From JAHJCL01 sp043818355 (lineage in GTDB: Bacteria > Patescibacteriota > Minisyncoccia > Minisyncoccales > DG-74-3): a stretch of 56,761 nt of DNA. The stretch lies in the NCBI GenBank assembly GCA_043818355.1, contig JBDRFX010000008.1, positions 1-56,761 on the forward strand, read 5' to 3'. The notes beneath the pieces were generated by a model. The model made no database searches and was not told where the DNA came from. It was given only the letters and a program-made list of their open reading frames with translations. Shown in pieces: positions 55,756 through 56,761 of this stretch. Both the position numbers and the translations under genes were made by a program. How positions within the stretch are numbered: the first letter of the stretch is position 1; each line of letters begins with the position of its first letter.

Positions 55756-56761
55756 CGCCTAAAAAAATTACAACCAAAAAATCCACAGCTAAGGAAAAAA
55801 AACCAAAAACAAAAAAAGTTGAATCTAGTTATTCTGCTAAAGACATTTTTGTTTTAAAGGGTTTGGAGCCAGTGAGAAAAAGACCGGGAATGTATATTGG
55901 TACTACTGGACCCGATGGTTTGCATCACTTAGTCTATGAAATTGTTGATAATAGCATTGACGAAGCTATTGGTGGATTTTGTAATGAAATTACAATTGCT
56001 TTATTACCGGGCAATAAAGTACAACTTACAGATAATGGTAGGGGAATTCCAGTAGACAAGCACAAGATGACTGGTAAGTCTGCTTTAGAAACTATTATGA
56101 CCACCCTACATACTGGTGGTAAATTCGGAGGAGAAGCCTATAAAGTTTCAGGGGGATTGCACGGTGTTGGCATTTCTGTTGTTTGTGCTTTGTCTAAATA
56201 TATGAGAGTTGAGGTTTGCAGAGATGGGGGTAGATATGCTCAAGAATACGAAAGAGGTAAGGTAAAAACTAAAGTGCAAAAGCTAGGTCCATGTAGGACT
56301 ACAGGAACAACTGTTATTTTTGAACCAGATGAAACTATATTTGAGACTGTAGAGTTTAATTTCCAAAAATTATTAACTCATTTGCGCCAACAAGCCTATT
56401 TGACTAAAGGAGTTAAAATTACAATTTCTGATTTAAGAGATAAGTCAGATGTTAAAAGTTATGTTTTTTACTTTGAAGGCGGTATTGTTTCTTTTGTTAA
56501 ATATCTAACTCGTGGTAGACCCCTAAGAAATGAAAATATTTTTTATTGTTCTGATGAAAAAGAAGGAATTTTAGTAGAAACAGCTCTAGTATATACAAGA
56601 GAATTCGAATTTCTAGAAGAATCTTTTGCTAATAACATTTACACCAAAGAGGGAGGAACGCATTTAACTGGACTGAGAACGGCTTTAACTAGAACTCTGA
56701 ATGACTATGCTAGAAAAAATAGCTTAATTAAAGAATCAGATAGTAATTTGTCTGGTCAAGA
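55752..56761 (+). CDS. gyrB: DNA gyrase subunit B, N-terminal part
   Basis: ATG 55752 overlaps the pheT stop (ATGA); the frame is open to the right edge, 336 codons seen. A Lys-rich start of about 30 residues precedes the GHKL ATPase domain: LEPVRKRPGMYIGT, YEIVDNSIDEA (catalytic Glu and Mg-binding Asn), TDNGRGIPV, and LHTGGKFGG...SGGLHGVGISVV. The transducer domain begins before the edge. ParE is an alternative, since the two cannot be told apart from the N-terminus alone. Confidence 0.9.
   Translation, partial: MTPKKITTKKSTAKEKKPKTKKVESSYSAKDIFVLKGLEPVRKRPGMYIGTTGPDGLHHLVYEIVDNSIDEAIGGFCNEITIALLPGNKVQLTDNGRGIPVDKHKMTGKSALETIMTTLHTGGKFGGEAYKVSGGLHGVGISVVCALSKYMRVEVCRDGGRYAQEYERGKVKTKVQKLGPCRTTGTTVIFEPDETIFETVEFNFQKLLTHLRQQAYLTKGVKITISDLRDKSDVKSYVFYFEGGIVSFVKYLTRGRPLRNENIFYCSDEKEGILVETALVYTREFEFLEESFANNIYTKEGGTHLTGLRTALTRTLNDYARKNSLIKESDSNLSGQ

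Noticed and set aside
1..56761. Possible UGA recoding, as in some Patescibacteria lineages (Gracilibacteria, SR1)
   Set aside because: thyA, tpiA, adk, gatC, pheT and others end in TGA exactly at family C-termini or at overlaps, and no in-frame TGA was seen within the conserved genes I read. Standard code fits.

Overview
The window is an AT-rich, very compact bacterial chromosome segment, almost all on the + strand, and reads as a member of the Candidate Phyla Radiation (Patescibacteria), most likely Parcubacteria. Seen directly: no gene for ribosomal protein L30 between rpsE and rplO, shortened AlaRS, ProRS and PheT, RNA polymerase alpha without its C-terminal domain, zinc-type S14/S4/L28/L36, a DUF5679 protein and a CofE-like ligase in a folate cluster. 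The assignment to the group is inference. The code is standard: several genes end in TGA.

Layout. 1-5142: end of an unknown gene, a 42-residue acidic protein, ychF, then a folate/thymidylate cluster (CofE-like ligase, glyA, thyA, folA). 5139-9227: an RRM protein with a structured leader, a membrane-anchored FKBP, uppP, two small unknown proteins, a dCTP deaminase/dUTPase-fold protein and a BaiN-type flavoprotein. 9279-13736: a thioredoxin-CcdA fusion, an SDR, DUF1858 and DUF5679 proteins, a ComEC-like metallohydrolase and a long adenylate-kinase-like protein. 13729-14250: a candidate 6S-like structured RNA with its own promoter and terminator, facing rpmB and tRNA-Pro on the - strand. 14302-31310: an M50 protease, then rpsL-rpsG-fusA-tuf joined to the S10/spc ribosomal block through secY-adk-map. 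31338-32234: a RAYT-type transposase locus bounded by 65-bp direct repeats and carrying three GC-rich palindromes, two of them inside the coding sequence. 32254-38763: glycosyltransferase, galT-like, tpiA, mnmA, alaS and a membrane protein with a baseplate-J-like domain. 38803-42719: infA-rpmJ-rpsM-rpsK-rpsD-rpoA-rplQ-rplM-rpsI. 42755-44035: a PEGA-domain protein on the - strand. 44204-52331: mreB, holB-like, frr, rseP, proS, a second mreB, gatC, gatA and an unknown membrane protein. 52361-end: initiator tRNA-Met, a second tRNA with anticodon CAT, tRNA-Asp, pheS, pheT and the start of gyrB.

Most of the window serves translation and its supply: ribosomal proteins, factors, tRNA charging and modification, N-terminal Met removal, and the one-carbon pathway that makes thymidylate and probably formyl donors. 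Envelope functions (UppP, two MreB, RseP, an M50 protease, a glycosyltransferase, a thiol-disulfide relay) are scattered through it. No start codon I inspected has a convincing Shine-Dalgarno sequence, and several genes have a -10 box only 6-20 bases before the start codon, suggesting leaderless or short-leader mRNAs.

The observations I rate highest are the palindrome-carrying transposase locus (31338-32234), the 6S-like RNA (13763-13907), the extra residue in the EF-Tu effector loop, the missing RpoA C-terminal domain, and the unusual initiator tRNA.
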